DNA of 64,000 nucleotides from Alphaproteobacteria bacterium (GTDB taxonomy: Bacteria > Pseudomonadota > Alphaproteobacteria > ATCC43930 > CGMCC-115725). Both the position numbers and the translations under genes were made by a program. The notes under the pieces are model-generated. The model saw only the letters and a program-made list of their open reading frames with translations, searched no databases and had not been told where the DNA came from. The DNA is taken from the NCBI GenBank assembly GCA_028871055.1, contig JAGWON010000006.1:1-64000 (forward strand), given 5' to 3'. Below, piece after piece: positions 8,917 through 17,012 of the stretch (the first letter of the stretch is position 1; each line of letters opens with the position of its first letter).

Positions 8917-9924
8917 TCAGCGCCAGTCGATCGTCGGGATGCGCGCGATCGCGGCCGGGCCGAGATAGAGCCGGCGGTTCTGCGCGCTGATCGGCAGGCG
9001 GATCTGCTTGCGGCCGTCGTCGCCCTGCTGCGAAATCATGGCGAGGACGGCGCGCGCGAGGCCAGCGTCGCCTTCCGGCATCGCACCCGAGCCGACCGCG
9101 GCGTCGACGATCTCGTTCTGTCCCCTGACCGTCGCGGTCAGCGCCGCCAGCGGTTGCAGGTCGTCGTCGAGCGCCAGCGTGCCGTTGGCGTCGATGTCGA
9201 GCTTGTCCCACGCCAGATGCGCGCTCTCGAGCTCGATCGCGCCGCCGGCGCGCCGCCAGGCGTCAAGCATTTGCGGCAGCGGCGCCGGCGCCATCGTGCC
9301 GTCGATGGTGGCGGTCGCGGAAATATCCTGGATGGTGGTGCCGAACGGCGCCGGCGCGGCGCGCAGCCGGGCGCCCTTGATGTCGAAGTTCACCAGCAGG
9401 GCCGGATCGTGGTCGGTCTTGGGCGGCGTCGGCGGCTGCTGCACGGCGACGTGGACCGAATCGAGGCCGATTCCCTGTGCAGCACCGCGGCCGTCGACGC
9501 CCTGCGCCTCGATGTCGGCGGTGCCGCCGGGCTGGAGCGGCACGGTCACGGTGCCGTCGAGCGCCTTGGCGTCGAAGCCGGCCGAGGCAAGCAGGAACTC
9601 GACGCGCGCGCCGTCGGGCGCGCTGAAATGCCATTGCCGCAGGTCCCACGGCCGCGACCAGAACGAGATGTCGGCGGCGCTCATCACATAGGGCAGGGGC
9701 TTCGCCGCGGCGGCGTCGAAATTGGCGAAGCGCAGCCGGATCGCCAGCGGAAAGCCGCCGATCGCGACGCTGTCCCATTTGATGGTGACGCCCTCGGCCT
9801 GGCGCGAGGCGACCCACGGCGCCATCCGGTCGCGGATCTTGCCGGCGACGGTATACCAGTAGCCGCTGTAAGCCGCTGCGAGCGCGACTGCCAGCCCCCC
9901 GACCACCCACACGATGCGCCGCAT
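8917..9924 (-). CDS. DUF2125 domain protein
   Basis: This 335-residue protein has one N-terminal membrane segment (IVWVVGGLAVALAAAYSGYW), then a large exported part rich in beta-strand patterns and repeated phrases such as GGFPLAIRLRFANFD and GTLALDDDLQPLAALTATVRG. This is the DUF2125 family of alphaproteobacteria, whose function is unknown; it resembles AsmA-type periplasmic beta proteins in pattern only. I start at the ATG at 9924; the upstream extension in the ORF track runs into a dispersed repeat. It commonly sits near metX/chorismate mutase/tyrA in related genomes, which fits here. Confidence 0.85.
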   Translation of the reverse strand: MRRIVWVVGGLAVALAAAYSGYWYTVAGKIRDRMAPWVASRQAEGVTIKWDSVAIGGFPLAIRLRFANFDAAAAKPLPYVMSAADISFWSRPWDLRQWHFSAPDGARVEFLLASAGFDAKALDGTVTVPLQPGGTADIEAQGVDGRGAAQGIGLDSVHVAVQQPPTPPKTDHDPALLVNFDIKGARLRAAPAPFGTTIQDISATATIDGTMAPAPLPQMLDAWRRAGGAIELESAHLAWDKLDIDANGTLALDDDLQPLAALTATVRGQNEIVDAAVGSGAMPEGDAGLARAVLAMISQQGDDGRKQIRLPISAQNRRLYLGPAAIARIPTIDWR

Positions 9925-10012
9925 GTTTGAATTATACGGCGAACGCGACGCGCGGTCGAGGCCGCGCGCGGCGCGCCGGTCGGTGAACGGCTGCAAACTT
10001 TTTGTCATGCCC

Positions 10013-10070
10013 GGGCTTGTTCCGGGCATCCACGTTGCTTTTCGTCATTCCCGCGACAGCGGGAATCTAG
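10013..10070. repeat. Dispersed palindromic repeats (families B and A, partial)
   Basis: GTCATGCCCGGGCTTGTTCC (from 10014) begins the family B hairpin, and ATTCCCGCGACAGCGGGAAT (10047-10066) is the family A hairpin. They lie between two leftward genes. Confidence 0.75.
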
Positions 10071-10091
10071 GGCGGGCGACGGCCCCTCGAT

Positions 10092-11750
10092 TTATCGCGA
10101 CGGCGCCTGAATCTCCGGCCGATAGCGCCACACCGTCAGGTCGCGGTCGTGGAACACGACGTCGGTATCGCGCACGTGCATGCGCACTTTCGGCCCTTCG
10201 CCGAATTTGGGCTCGACGATGACGTGACAGCCGGGCACAGCGTCGGCGCAGCTCTGCAGGCGATAATCGGCGGCGGCGATGTATGTCACGCCGCGCGCGC
10301 GGAAATAGCTCTGCCAGCCGCCCGGCTGCCGCAAGGCGCGAAGATATTCGGCGCCTTCGACCAGGCCCTCGATTTGCACCATCGGCCGCGCGAGCCGATA
10401 GCCGAGACTGCCGGCGAGATCGCCCATTGCCACCACGGCGTCGGCTGGCAGGATCGCGTTGAGTTGCGCCGCGTCGCGCTCGGCATGCACCCAATAGGAG
10501 GACCGGTTGTCGCCGAGCGCGAGGCGCTTGGCAACGACCGCGCCGCTGCCCAGCGCCAGGAGTGCGACGGTCACGGCGACCACCATCGGCACCGCGATCC
10601 AGCGGCGCCACACCGCCGCCAGCGCCAGCGGCACGACGATCGCGCCGAGCAGCGCGCGGCCATAGCCGTACCACGCCCAGATCGGCCAGCTCGAGCCGAC
10701 GCAGAGATAGACCAGGTGCAGCGCGACGCCGGCGAGCAGCACGGCGGCGATGACGAGAAGCTGCGTGCGCGCCCCGTCGGTGTCGCGGTCGCCAGTCTTG
10801 CGCCAAGCCAGCGCCAGCACCGTCGCCGGCGCGGCGACGAACACGAGGCCGAGCGGAATGGTGCGCAGCTGCAAAGTGCTGGCGCCCCACAGCGAGGCGA
10901 TCAGCGGATTGAAATTGAGGAACGGTCCGCCCAGCGCCTTGGCCGCGCCCGAGACCGGCATCGCCGCGCCGAATAGCACCTGGTTCGTCGCCATGTAGAT
11001 CAGCAGCGTGATGGCGAGAGGCGCGCCCATGACAATGCCGTCGCGCAGGCTCGCGTGCCAGCCGCGCTGCCGCCGCACGAGGACAAACGCGGCGATCGTG
11101 GCGCCGGCGATGAACACGGCGTCGAGCCGCGCCAAGCAGAGGAGCGTCAGCACTGCGCCGATGGTCAGCAGCGTGCGCGGCGATTGCGGCGCGGCCGTGA
11201 AGATCGCGCGACTCAGGCTCCATTCGATCAGCCATAGCGCGAGCGGCAGCGCCAGCGTCGTCTCCATGCCGAGGAAGACGAGGCCGGCGCCGCCCGGCAG
11301 CGCGAAGGTGCCGAGCCAGCAGAGATAGAGCCCGCCGAGCAGGAACGCCGCTTCGGCGTCGCACAGTTGGCCGATACGGCGATAGAGAACGACGCAGGCA
11401 ATCCACGCCGCGGACGCGATCGCGAACACCGCCGGTATCGCTTGATCGGGCGCGCGGATGAGCCAGAACACCGGCACCAGCGCGAGCTGCCACAGCGGAT
11501 GGTAGCCGTTGGTCGGCACCAGGTTGCCATAGGTGGAGCCGGCACCGCGCGCGATGTTGGCCGCGACGCGCAGGTAGTAATAGGCGTCGTCGCTCAGATA
11601 GTCGTTCATCGCCATCGGCGGCGACAGCACCGCGAGCACGAACAGCGCCGCAACGGGAACCAACGCCAGCGCCCAATAGCCGGCGGTCAGCGCGGCGGAT
11701 GCGCGAACGCCGCGCCGCGCGGCGCCGCCGGATGACACCTCGATGGCCAT
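10092..11750 (-). CDS. GT-C type glycosyltransferase-like integral membrane protein
   Basis: This 552-residue protein has about ten hydrophobic membrane segments. Its first loop after TM1 holds an Asp-Asp motif (LSDDAYYYLRVAANIARG) and NGYHPLWQ, as in PMT/ArnT-like GT-C enzymes that transfer sugars from polyprenyl-phosphate donors outside the membrane. The C-terminal 130 residues form a soluble periplasmic part. Donor and acceptor are unknown. It starts at ATG and stands alone. The overlapping ORF 10045-11676 is a shadow. Confidence 0.75.
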   Translation of the reverse strand: MAIEVSSGGAARRGVRASAALTAGYWALALVPVAALFVLAVLSPPMAMNDYLSDDAYYYLRVAANIARGAGSTYGNLVPTNGYHPLWQLALVPVFWLIRAPDQAIPAVFAIASAAWIACVVLYRRIGQLCDAEAAFLLGGLYLCWLGTFALPGGAGLVFLGMETTLALPLALWLIEWSLSRAIFTAAPQSPRTLLTIGAVLTLLCLARLDAVFIAGATIAAFVLVRRQRGWHASLRDGIVMGAPLAITLLIYMATNQVLFGAAMPVSGAAKALGGPFLNFNPLIASLWGASTLQLRTIPLGLVFVAAPATVLALAWRKTGDRDTDGARTQLLVIAAVLLAGVALHLVYLCVGSSWPIWAWYGYGRALLGAIVVPLALAAVWRRWIAVPMVVAVTVALLALGSGAVVAKRLALGDNRSSYWVHAERDAAQLNAILPADAVVAMGDLAGSLGYRLARPMVQIEGLVEGAEYLRALRQPGGWQSYFRARGVTYIAAADYRLQSCADAVPGCHVIVEPKFGEGPKVRMHVRDTDVVFHDRDLTVWRYRPEIQAPSR

Positions 11751-11853
11751 GCGCTGGAGTCTAAAGCGCGCGGGTAAAGGAAGCTTTGGCGCGGCGCGCG
11801 CGAGCGTGGTTAATTTAGGCTTAGCGCAGTTGAGGCCGCGCAGCCTGCGCGTC

Positions 11854-12060
11854 TCAAGGAGTCGGTGTCAGCTCAAGCCGTCGCTCGATGCGGCCGACAC
11901 GCTCATCGAGGCGGTCCAGCCGGCGCGGCACGCTCGCGTATTGTTCTTCGAGCGTGCCGAGGCGCGATTTCACCTCGCGCATGTCTTCTTTCAACCCGCC
12001 GATATCGCTACGGATTGCGCGAAGATGTTCGAGAGCGACGTTATCGAAGTCCCCAGTCAT
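11854..12060 (-). CDS. Small coiled-coil hypothetical protein
   Basis: A 68-residue protein of heptad-like charged sequence (LEHLRAIRSDIGGLKEDMREVKSRL) ending RIERRLELTPTP; almost all of it would form a coiled coil. I start at the inner ATG at 12060 (MTGDFDNVALEHL), where the coiled coil begins, rather than the tracked 12123. Similar short proteins are common in alphaproteobacteria near toxin genes, but I know no function. It lies just downstream of the duplicated nrdJ 3' end. Confidence 0.65.
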   Translation of the reverse strand: MTGDFDNVALEHLRAIRSDIGGLKEDMREVKSRLGTLEEQYASVPRRLDRLDERVGRIERRLELTPTP

Positions 12061-12156
12061 GACAGAAAGATAAGGCCCGGCTGATGTGAAGTCGATATGC
12101 AAATGCCGATGGAAATTCAACACAACTGGTCGAAATCGTCGAGTATCAGGGCGTCA

Positions 12157-12364
12157 ACTCACCCGCACTTCGAGTAGTCGCAGCTCGTGCACTGGTCGCA
12201 GTCTTCGATGCGGATGAGCGCCGCCTGGCCGCATTTCGGGCACTGGCGCAGGCCGGGGTTCTGCCCGGGCAGGTTGACCACCTGGCGCCGAGCTTCGACC
12301 GCGGCCGGCGCGGACCGGGGCTGAATGAACCCGATCTCGATCATGTGCCGCTCGATCACCTTGC
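12157..12364 (-). pseudogene. Duplicated 3' end of nrdJ (C-terminal ~67 codons, left copy)
   Basis: This segment repeats the last ~208 bases of nrdJ at a constant 1380-base offset (right copy 13537-13744). By eye I count about 18 mismatches, roughly 91 % identity. The reading frame and stop are kept, and it still encodes HMIEIGFIQPRSAPAAVEAR and the cysteine-rich tail CDQCTSCDYSKCG. Six residues differ from the intact gene over the last 62. It has no start of its own and is cut off at about 12364, where the toxin gene begins to overlap. It looks like a recombination or integration scar. Confidence 0.85.
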
Positions 12365-12742
12365 AGATGCGGACCGCCGAGCGGTGGCCGTGAGGCGCTT
12401 GTCGAGCGTCACGAGCTCTCCGCCATACCGGCGTGATAGCCACAGGTAGCTCGCGTCGTAGGCGCTCAGACCCGTTTCCTCGGCCAACCCGAGCGCGTCG
12501 GCATGCTCGACCTCGACGGTCGCAATCGGCATGCGGCTCGCCATGCCGAACGCCTCGAGCAGCGCGTCGCGCTGGGCCGGATGCCGGCGAATCTTCTTGA
12601 GGCAGATATTGGCGACCTCGAACCCGAGGAGGGACGGTGCGATCAACTCGGCGTTGCGCAGCCGGTCCGCGACGGCACGGCCTTCCGGCTCGCCGAACAG
12701 CAGCGCGCCGAGAGCCGAGGCGTCGACGACCTTAACGGCCAT
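12356..12742 (-). CDS. vapC: PIN-domain toxin (VapC/FitB type)
   Basis: This 128-residue PIN-domain ribonuclease is the toxin of a type II toxin-antitoxin pair. The four acidic metal-binding residues are present: Asp7 (VVDASA), Glu42 (GFEVAN), Asp96 (YDASYL) and Asp114 (LDKRL). It starts at ATG and overlaps the antitoxin gene by 11 bases, the usual coupled arrangement. Its last codons and stop fall within the nrdJ-derived repeat, so its original 3' end may have been replaced. It is likely autoregulated with the antitoxin at the palindrome upstream. Confidence 0.9.
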   Translation of the reverse strand: MAVKVVDASALGALLFGEPEGRAVADRLRNAELIAPSLLGFEVANICLKKIRRHPAQRDALLEAFGMASRMPIATVEVEHADALGLAEETGLSAYDASYLWLSRRYGGELVTLDKRLTATARRSASAR

Positions 12743-12968
12743 TCCGGTCCCGGCGGACGATCCGGGCGCTTTCGGCGGGTGTGCGCAGCTTCAGGCGACC
12801 GACCTCCGCCGACACCTCCGCGGGCGTGAGGGGATGCCGCGCCTCGACGGCCGCCTCGACAATGGCCAGCAGTTCGCCCTGCAGCGACCGGTGGTTGCGC
12901 TGGGCGCGCGCCTTGAGGCGGCGCACGACGTGATCGGGTGCGTTCTTGATCGACAGGTTGAGGGACAC
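12732..12968 (-). CDS. Ribbon-helix-helix antitoxin (FitA/VapB type)
   Basis: A 78-residue protein starting at the GTG at 12968: SLNLSIKNAPDHVVRRLKAR, then ARAQRNHRSLQGELLAIVEAAV, the beta strand and two helices of a FitA-like ribbon-helix-helix DNA-binding domain. The C-terminal half (LTPAEVSAEVGRL...) would wrap the toxin. The ORF track begins at 13097, but that extension reads through the operator palindrome and has no family pattern. It precedes and overlaps the PIN toxin gene. Confidence 0.85.
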   Translation of the reverse strand: MSLNLSIKNAPDHVVRRLKARAQRNHRSLQGELLAIVEAAVEARHPLTPAEVSAEVGRLKLRTPAESARIVRRDRNGR

Positions 12969-12970
12969 CG

Positions 12971-13004
12971 CTTGGCTCCGAATCGGCTCCAAATTGGAGC
13001 CAAG
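12971..13004 (-). promoter_or_regulatory. Toxin-antitoxin operator palindrome
   Basis: A perfect inverted repeat GGCTCC-AAATT-GGAGCC (12985-13001) sits directly before the antitoxin GTG. An additional half-site CTTGGCTCC (12971-12979) can pair with GGAGCCAAG (12996-13004). The position fits autorepression by the antitoxin-toxin complex. Confidence 0.6.
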
Positions 13005-13093
13005 TCTAGCGTCTCCGGACCGGGGAAGCAACCCGTCGCCGCGAAACGGCGGTCTAGCTATAGTCGCGGGCCATGGCATCCGCTTCGTTCGTA

Positions 13094-13447
13094 TCAAAAA
13101 ATTTCGGTGGCGCGTATACCGACTGCCGACAAATCTACTCTGACCCTGAATCTCGTTGTCGCTCGTCCTGCTTGAGTCAAAAGCGCTTGCAGCTTAACGA
13201 GTGCAGTGCCATCGCCAAGACGACGCTTTGCAAGTTTACGTATCCGGTAGCGCAGTTCGCGCGAGCCGTCCCTTACTGTCGCATCCAAGGCTTCCTTCTT
13301 GGTCACGTCAGTAAGGTCTTTAATTAACATCCGTAGTTGATTGTCGAGTTGACCGTGGCGAAGAGCAATCATACCGATTGCACTCAGCCTGCGCCGATCA
13401 TCGGGAAGTCTGTGACTTACTCTTCTTTCTTTTTTCGTTTGCACCAT
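13094..13447 (-). CDS. Hypothetical protein in low-GC cassette
   Basis: A 117-residue ORF from the ATG at 13447 (MVQTKKERRVSHRLPDDRRR). The middle, IGMIALRHGQLDNQLRMLIK and GSRELRYRIRKLAKRRLGDG, looks like a genuine helical protein. The end (FRVRVDLSAVGIRATEIF) changes character, which could mean a frameshift or truncation. Local base composition is visibly lower in GC than the neighbours, suggesting transfer. I do not recognise a function. It lies between the antitoxin and the intact nrdJ, inside the segment bounded by the nrdJ repeats. Confidence 0.5.
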   Translation of the reverse strand: MVQTKKERRVSHRLPDDRRRLSAIGMIALRHGQLDNQLRMLIKDLTDVTKKEALDATVRDGSRELRYRIRKLAKRRLGDGTALVKLQALLTQAGRATTRFRVRVDLSAVGIRATEIF

Positions 13448-13500
13448 CGCCGGGATACCCGCGCTTTTCCTTAATGCCGGCTGCTCGTAGAGCCCGCCAT

Positions 13501-13522
13501 GCGAAGGCACACTTGCCTTCGC
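13501..13522 (-). terminator. Hairpin downstream of nrdJ
   Basis: Perfect 9-bp inverted repeat GCGAAGGCA-CACT-TGCCTTCGC, starting 17 bases past the nrdJ stop. It lacks a U-tract, so intrinsic termination is uncertain. It also marks the edge of the cassette next to the right nrdJ repeat. Confidence 0.4.
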
Positions 13523-13538
13523 GGGTAATTCGTACGAC

Positions 13539-15848
13539 TCACCCGCACTTCGAATAGTCGCAGCTCGTGCACTGGTCGCAGTTCTCGATGCGGATCAGCG
13601 TCGCCTGGCCGCATTTCGGGCACTGGCGCAGGCCGGGGTTCTGCCCCGGCAGGTTGACCACCTGGCGCTGGGCCTCGACCGATGCCGGCGCGGTCTTGGG
13701 CTGAATAAATCCGATCTCGATCATGTGCTGCTCGATCACGTTGCCGAGCGCCGCCAGGATCGACGGCACGTAGTGGCCCTCCATCCAGGCGCCGCCGCGC
13801 GGATCGAACACCGCCTTCAATTCCTCGACCACGAACGACACGTCGCCGCCGCGCCGAAACACCGCGCTGATCATGCGCGTCAGCGCCACGGTCCAGGCGT
13901 AGTGCTCCATGTTCTTGGAGTTGACGAAGATCTCGAACGGCCTGAGCCGGCCGTCCTGCACGATGTCGTTGATGGTGACGTAGAGCGCGTGCTCGCTCAG
14001 CGGCCAGCCCACCTTGTAGGTGTGGCCGGGCAGTGCCTCGGGCCGCGACAGCGGCTGCGTCATATAGACAATGCCGCCGCCCTCGAAGACGTCGGCCGGC
14101 CGCGCCTGCGGCGCCGGCAGCGGCAACTCGGCCTGTTTCGCCGCGCGCGTCTCGGGCTTGGCCTCGAGCACCGCGCCGGTGACCTCGTTCGGCCGATAGG
14201 TGGTGCAGCCCTTGCAGCCGAGCTCGTAGGCCTGGAGATAGACGTCCTTGAACTGCTCGAACGGGAAGTCGGCCGGCACGTTGATCGTCTTGGAGATCGA
14301 GCTGTCGACGTATTTCTGCACCGCCGCCTGCATCACCACGTGGTCGGCGGGCGCCAGCGCCTGGGTGTCGACGAAATAATCGGGCAGCGGCGCGCCGTCG
14401 CCCTTCAACCGGCGGAACAGGCGATAGGCGTGGTCCGAGACCTCTTCCTCGCGCCGCGTGCCGTCCGGCATCAGCACGTTGCGCGTGTACTTGAAGCTGA
14501 ACACCGGCTCGAGCCCCGACGACACGTTGTCGGCGAAGATCGAGATCGTGCCGGTCGGCGCGACCGAGGTGAGGAGAGCGTTGCGGATGCCGTTGGCGGC
14601 GATGGCGGCGCGGATCTCGGCGTCGAGGCCCTTGATCTTCTCGCCGGCGAGATACTTCTCCTTGTCGAAGAGCGGGAAGGCGCCTTTCTCGCGCGCGAGC
14701 TCGGTCGAGGCGAGATAGGCCGCGCGCTCGATCGCCCGCATCCACGCCTCGGTCGTCGCCACCGCCTTGGCCGAGCCGTAGCGCAATCCGCACAGGATCA
14801 GTGCGTCGGCCAGGCCGGTGACGCCGAGGCCGATGCGCCGCTTGGCCTTGGCCTCCTTCATCTGCTGTTCGAGCGGGAAACGCGACACGTCGATGACGTT
14901 GTCCATCATGCGCACGGCGAGCGGCACCAGCCGGTCGAGCGCGTCGAGGTCGAGCCGCGCCTTCGCCGTGAACGGCTCCTTCACCAGCACGGCGAGATTG
15001 ATCGAGCCCAGGAGACACGCACCATAGGGCGGCAACGGCTGCTCGCCGCACGGATTGGTCGCGCTGATGGTCTCGGCGTAATAGAGATTGTTGAGCCGGT
15101 TGATGCGGTCGATGAAGATCACGCCCGGCTCGGCATAGGCATAGGTCGCGCGCATGATCTTGTCCCACAGCTCGCGCGCGGCAATCACCTTGAAGGTCGT
15201 GCCCGCGAAGCTCAGCTCCCACGGCGCGCCTTCCTTCACCGCCTGCATGAAGGCGTCGGTGACCAGCACCGAAAGATTGAACATGCGCAGCCGGCCGGGT
15301 TCGCGCTTCGCCTCGATGAAGGCCTCGATGTCGGGATGGTCGCAGCGCATCGTCGCCATCATCGCGCCGCGGCGATAGCCGGCGCTCATGATGGTGCGGC
15401 ACATCGCGTCCCACACGTCCATGAACGACAGCGGTCCCGAGGCGTCGGCGCCGACGCCCTTCACCGGCGCGCCCTTGGGCCGGAGCGTCGAGAAGTCGTA
15501 GCCGATGCCGCCGCCCTGCTGCATGGTCAGCGCCGCTTCGCGCAGATGCGTGAAGATGCTGCCCATGTCGTCGTCGATCGTGCCCATGACGAAGCAGTTG
15601 AACAGCGTGACGTTGCGGCCGCTGCCGGCGCCGGCGACGACGCGGCCCGCCGGCAGGAACTTGAAATCGGCGAGCGCCTCGGTGAAGCGGTCGGTCCACA
15701 GCGCCTGGTCGCGCTCGGGCGCGGCGAGCGCCGAGGCGACGCGCCGCCACGTGTCCTCGATGGTGCGGTCGATCGCGCCGCCTTCCGGCGTCTTGAGGCG
15801 GTACTTCATGTCCCAGATCTGCTGCGAGATCGAGGCGACGGCGGGCAT
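13539..15848 (-). CDS. nrdJ: Class II (adenosylcobalamin-dependent) ribonucleotide reductase NrdJ
   Basis: NrdJ reduces ribonucleotides to deoxyribonucleotides using an adenosylcobalamin-generated thiyl radical, with no need for oxygen. The 769-residue protein starts at the ATG at 15848 (MPAVASISQQIWDMKYRL); 20 further residues in the ORF track are unlikely. Visible are LTMQQGGGIGYDFSTL, the active-site loop NPCGEQPLPPYGACLLGSIN, GLGVTGLADAL, APTGTISIFADN, and the redox cysteine tail CPKCG...CDQCTSCDYSKCG. The last ~208 bases are duplicated downstream at 12157. DnaA-box sequences lie upstream. The PduO-type adenosyltransferase at 33.2 kb could supply its cofactor. Confidence 0.95.
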   Translation of the reverse strand: MPAVASISQQIWDMKYRLKTPEGGAIDRTIEDTWRRVASALAAPERDQALWTDRFTEALADFKFLPAGRVVAGAGSGRNVTLFNCFVMGTIDDDMGSIFTHLREAALTMQQGGGIGYDFSTLRPKGAPVKGVGADASGPLSFMDVWDAMCRTIMSAGYRRGAMMATMRCDHPDIEAFIEAKREPGRLRMFNLSVLVTDAFMQAVKEGAPWELSFAGTTFKVIAARELWDKIMRATYAYAEPGVIFIDRINRLNNLYYAETISATNPCGEQPLPPYGACLLGSINLAVLVKEPFTAKARLDLDALDRLVPLAVRMMDNVIDVSRFPLEQQMKEAKAKRRIGLGVTGLADALILCGLRYGSAKAVATTEAWMRAIERAAYLASTELAREKGAFPLFDKEKYLAGEKIKGLDAEIRAAIAANGIRNALLTSVAPTGTISIFADNVSSGLEPVFSFKYTRNVLMPDGTRREEEVSDHAYRLFRRLKGDGAPLPDYFVDTQALAPADHVVMQAAVQKYVDSSISKTINVPADFPFEQFKDVYLQAYELGCKGCTTYRPNEVTGAVLEAKPETRAAKQAELPLPAPQARPADVFEGGGIVYMTQPLSRPEALPGHTYKVGWPLSEHALYVTINDIVQDGRLRPFEIFVNSKNMEHYAWTVALTRMISAVFRRGGDVSFVVEELKAVFDPRGGAWMEGHYVPSILAALGNVIEQHMIEIGFIQPKTAPASVEAQRQVVNLPGQNPGLRQCPKCGQATLIRIENCDQCTSCDYSKCG

Positions 15849-15906
15849 GGTGGCACGTCCCGAGGCGATGAGAACGCCGCGCCTATTGGGGCGCGGCTTA
15901 GGCCTC

Positions 15907-16024
15907 AATATAGCGGGTTCGTGCTTTGTTTTCTATGCCCCGGCGTGCGCAAAAAGCCGAATTTATCCACGGATTTAGCGGCGGTGAGCGGTCGCCGACG
16001 AGACTTATCCACAAACCTATCCCC
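15907..16024 (-). promoter_or_regulatory. DnaA boxes and -10 candidate upstream of nrdJ
   Basis: A perfect DnaA box TTATCCACA lies at 16005-16013, a one-mismatch box TTATCCACG at 15963-15971, and a weaker CCTATCCCC at 16016-16024. Read on the minus strand, TATATT at 15912-15907 is a plausible -10, about 59 bases before the nrdJ ATG. The boxes sit upstream of it, as expected for DnaA control of a ribonucleotide reductase gene. Confidence 0.55.
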
Positions 16025-16793
16025 AGGAATCCCAGGGACCGTGGCCGTGCGCCCGGCCTTCCGCAACCAGCGCGTCGGTGGCCGCCTCGATGCGGCGCTC
16101 GAGCTCGGCCATGAACGCCGGCCGCGGCTGGCCGGGCGGGATCGGCGGCAGGATCTCGACCACGACGGTGCCCGGCCGCCGCATGAAATGGCGCCGGCCC
16201 CAGAACAGTCCGGAGTTGACCGCGACCGGCACCACCGGCAGGCGCAGCTGCTGATAGAGCGCAGCGACGCCCGGCAGGTAAGGCCGCTGCGCGTCGACCG
16301 CGGTGCGCGTGCCCTGCGGAAAGATCACGATCGGACGATTGTCGGCCGCCGCGTCCTCCGCGCGCGCCACCATGCGCCGTAGGGCGCGCGCCGCCGCGCC
16401 GCGATCGACGGTGATCGAGCCGGCCTTGACCGTGTACCAGCCGTAGAACGGCAGCCAGCCGAGCTCGCGCTTGATGACCGCGGCGCAATCGGGAAACAGC
16501 ACCGGCGCGGCGAAGGTGTCCCACGCCGACTGGTGCTTCATCGCGACGATGACCGGGCCGGCGGGCAGGTGCGCGCGGCCGCGCACCTCGTAGTCGAGCC
16601 CGACGATCCAGCGCAGCAGCGCCAGCGTGCCGCGCGACCAGAACGTGCCGAAGCGCATCATGGCGCGGCGCGTGCCGAGCAGGAAGGGCAGCCCGGCGAA
16701 GGCGAGCAGCGTCGTCCAGCTCCAGAACGCGAGCTGGAAGGCGAGCGAGCGGACGACGATCACAGCGGCCCGGTCCGGAGCATGATCGGTCAA
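16017..16793 (-). CDS. plsC: 1-acyl-sn-glycerol-3-phosphate acyltransferase (PlsC family)
   Basis: This membrane-associated acyltransferase makes phosphatidic acid from lysophosphatidic acid. It shows motif I HQSAWD (HX4D), FPQGTR for motif III, and VPVAVNSG for motif IV, after an N-terminal hydrophobic stretch (FQLAFWSWTTLLAFAGLPFLLG). I choose the TTG at 16793 (LTDHAPDRAAVIVVRS) because the tracked extension to 16889 runs into a dispersed repeat. A GTG a few codons later is also possible. About 258 residues, the normal family length. It ends next to the DnaA boxes of nrdJ. Confidence 0.85.
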   Translation of the reverse strand: MTDHAPDRAAVIVVRSLAFQLAFWSWTTLLAFAGLPFLLGTRRAMMRFGTFWSRGTLALLRWIVGLDYEVRGRAHLPAGPVIVAMKHQSAWDTFAAPVLFPDCAAVIKRELGWLPFYGWYTVKAGSITVDRGAAARALRRMVARAEDAAADNRPIVIFPQGTRTAVDAQRPYLPGVAALYQQLRLPVVPVAVNSGLFWGRRHFMRRPGTVVVEILPPIPPGQPRPAFMAELERRIEAATDALVAEGRAHGHGPWDSWG

Positions 16794-16799
16794 GATCGA

Positions 16800-16960
16800 A
16801 TCACGCCCCTCACCCTTCCCGCTCCCCCGAATTGGGGGAGAGGGTTGCTTTGGGTTGGCGAGCCTTAACTCCTCGTCCTGAGGAGCCACGCGCTCTCTCC
16901 TTCGAGACGCTTCGCTCCTCAGGATGAGGGCGCGTGGCGTCTCGAAGGACGAATGACAAA
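16800..16960. repeat. Two dispersed intergenic repeats (families C and E)
   Basis: 16800-16862 is the TCACGCCCCTCACCCTTCCC...GGGGGAGAGGG type. 16866-16960 is another palindrome with arms CCTGAGGAGC...GCTCCTCAGGATGAGG and GTCTCGAAGGACG. Together with ~50 further non-coding bases they fill the gap to ydcF. Confidence 0.7.
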
Positions 16961-17012
16961 GGGCGAGCCTTATCCAAAGCTGGGCGAGGGAAACCGTCTC
17001 GATCTAGACCGA

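Noticed and set aside
13725-16382. 885-residue forward ORF opposite nrdJ
   Set aside because: It is the antisense shadow of nrdJ and plsC, full of Arg/His/Asp runs typical of GC-rich complementary frames.
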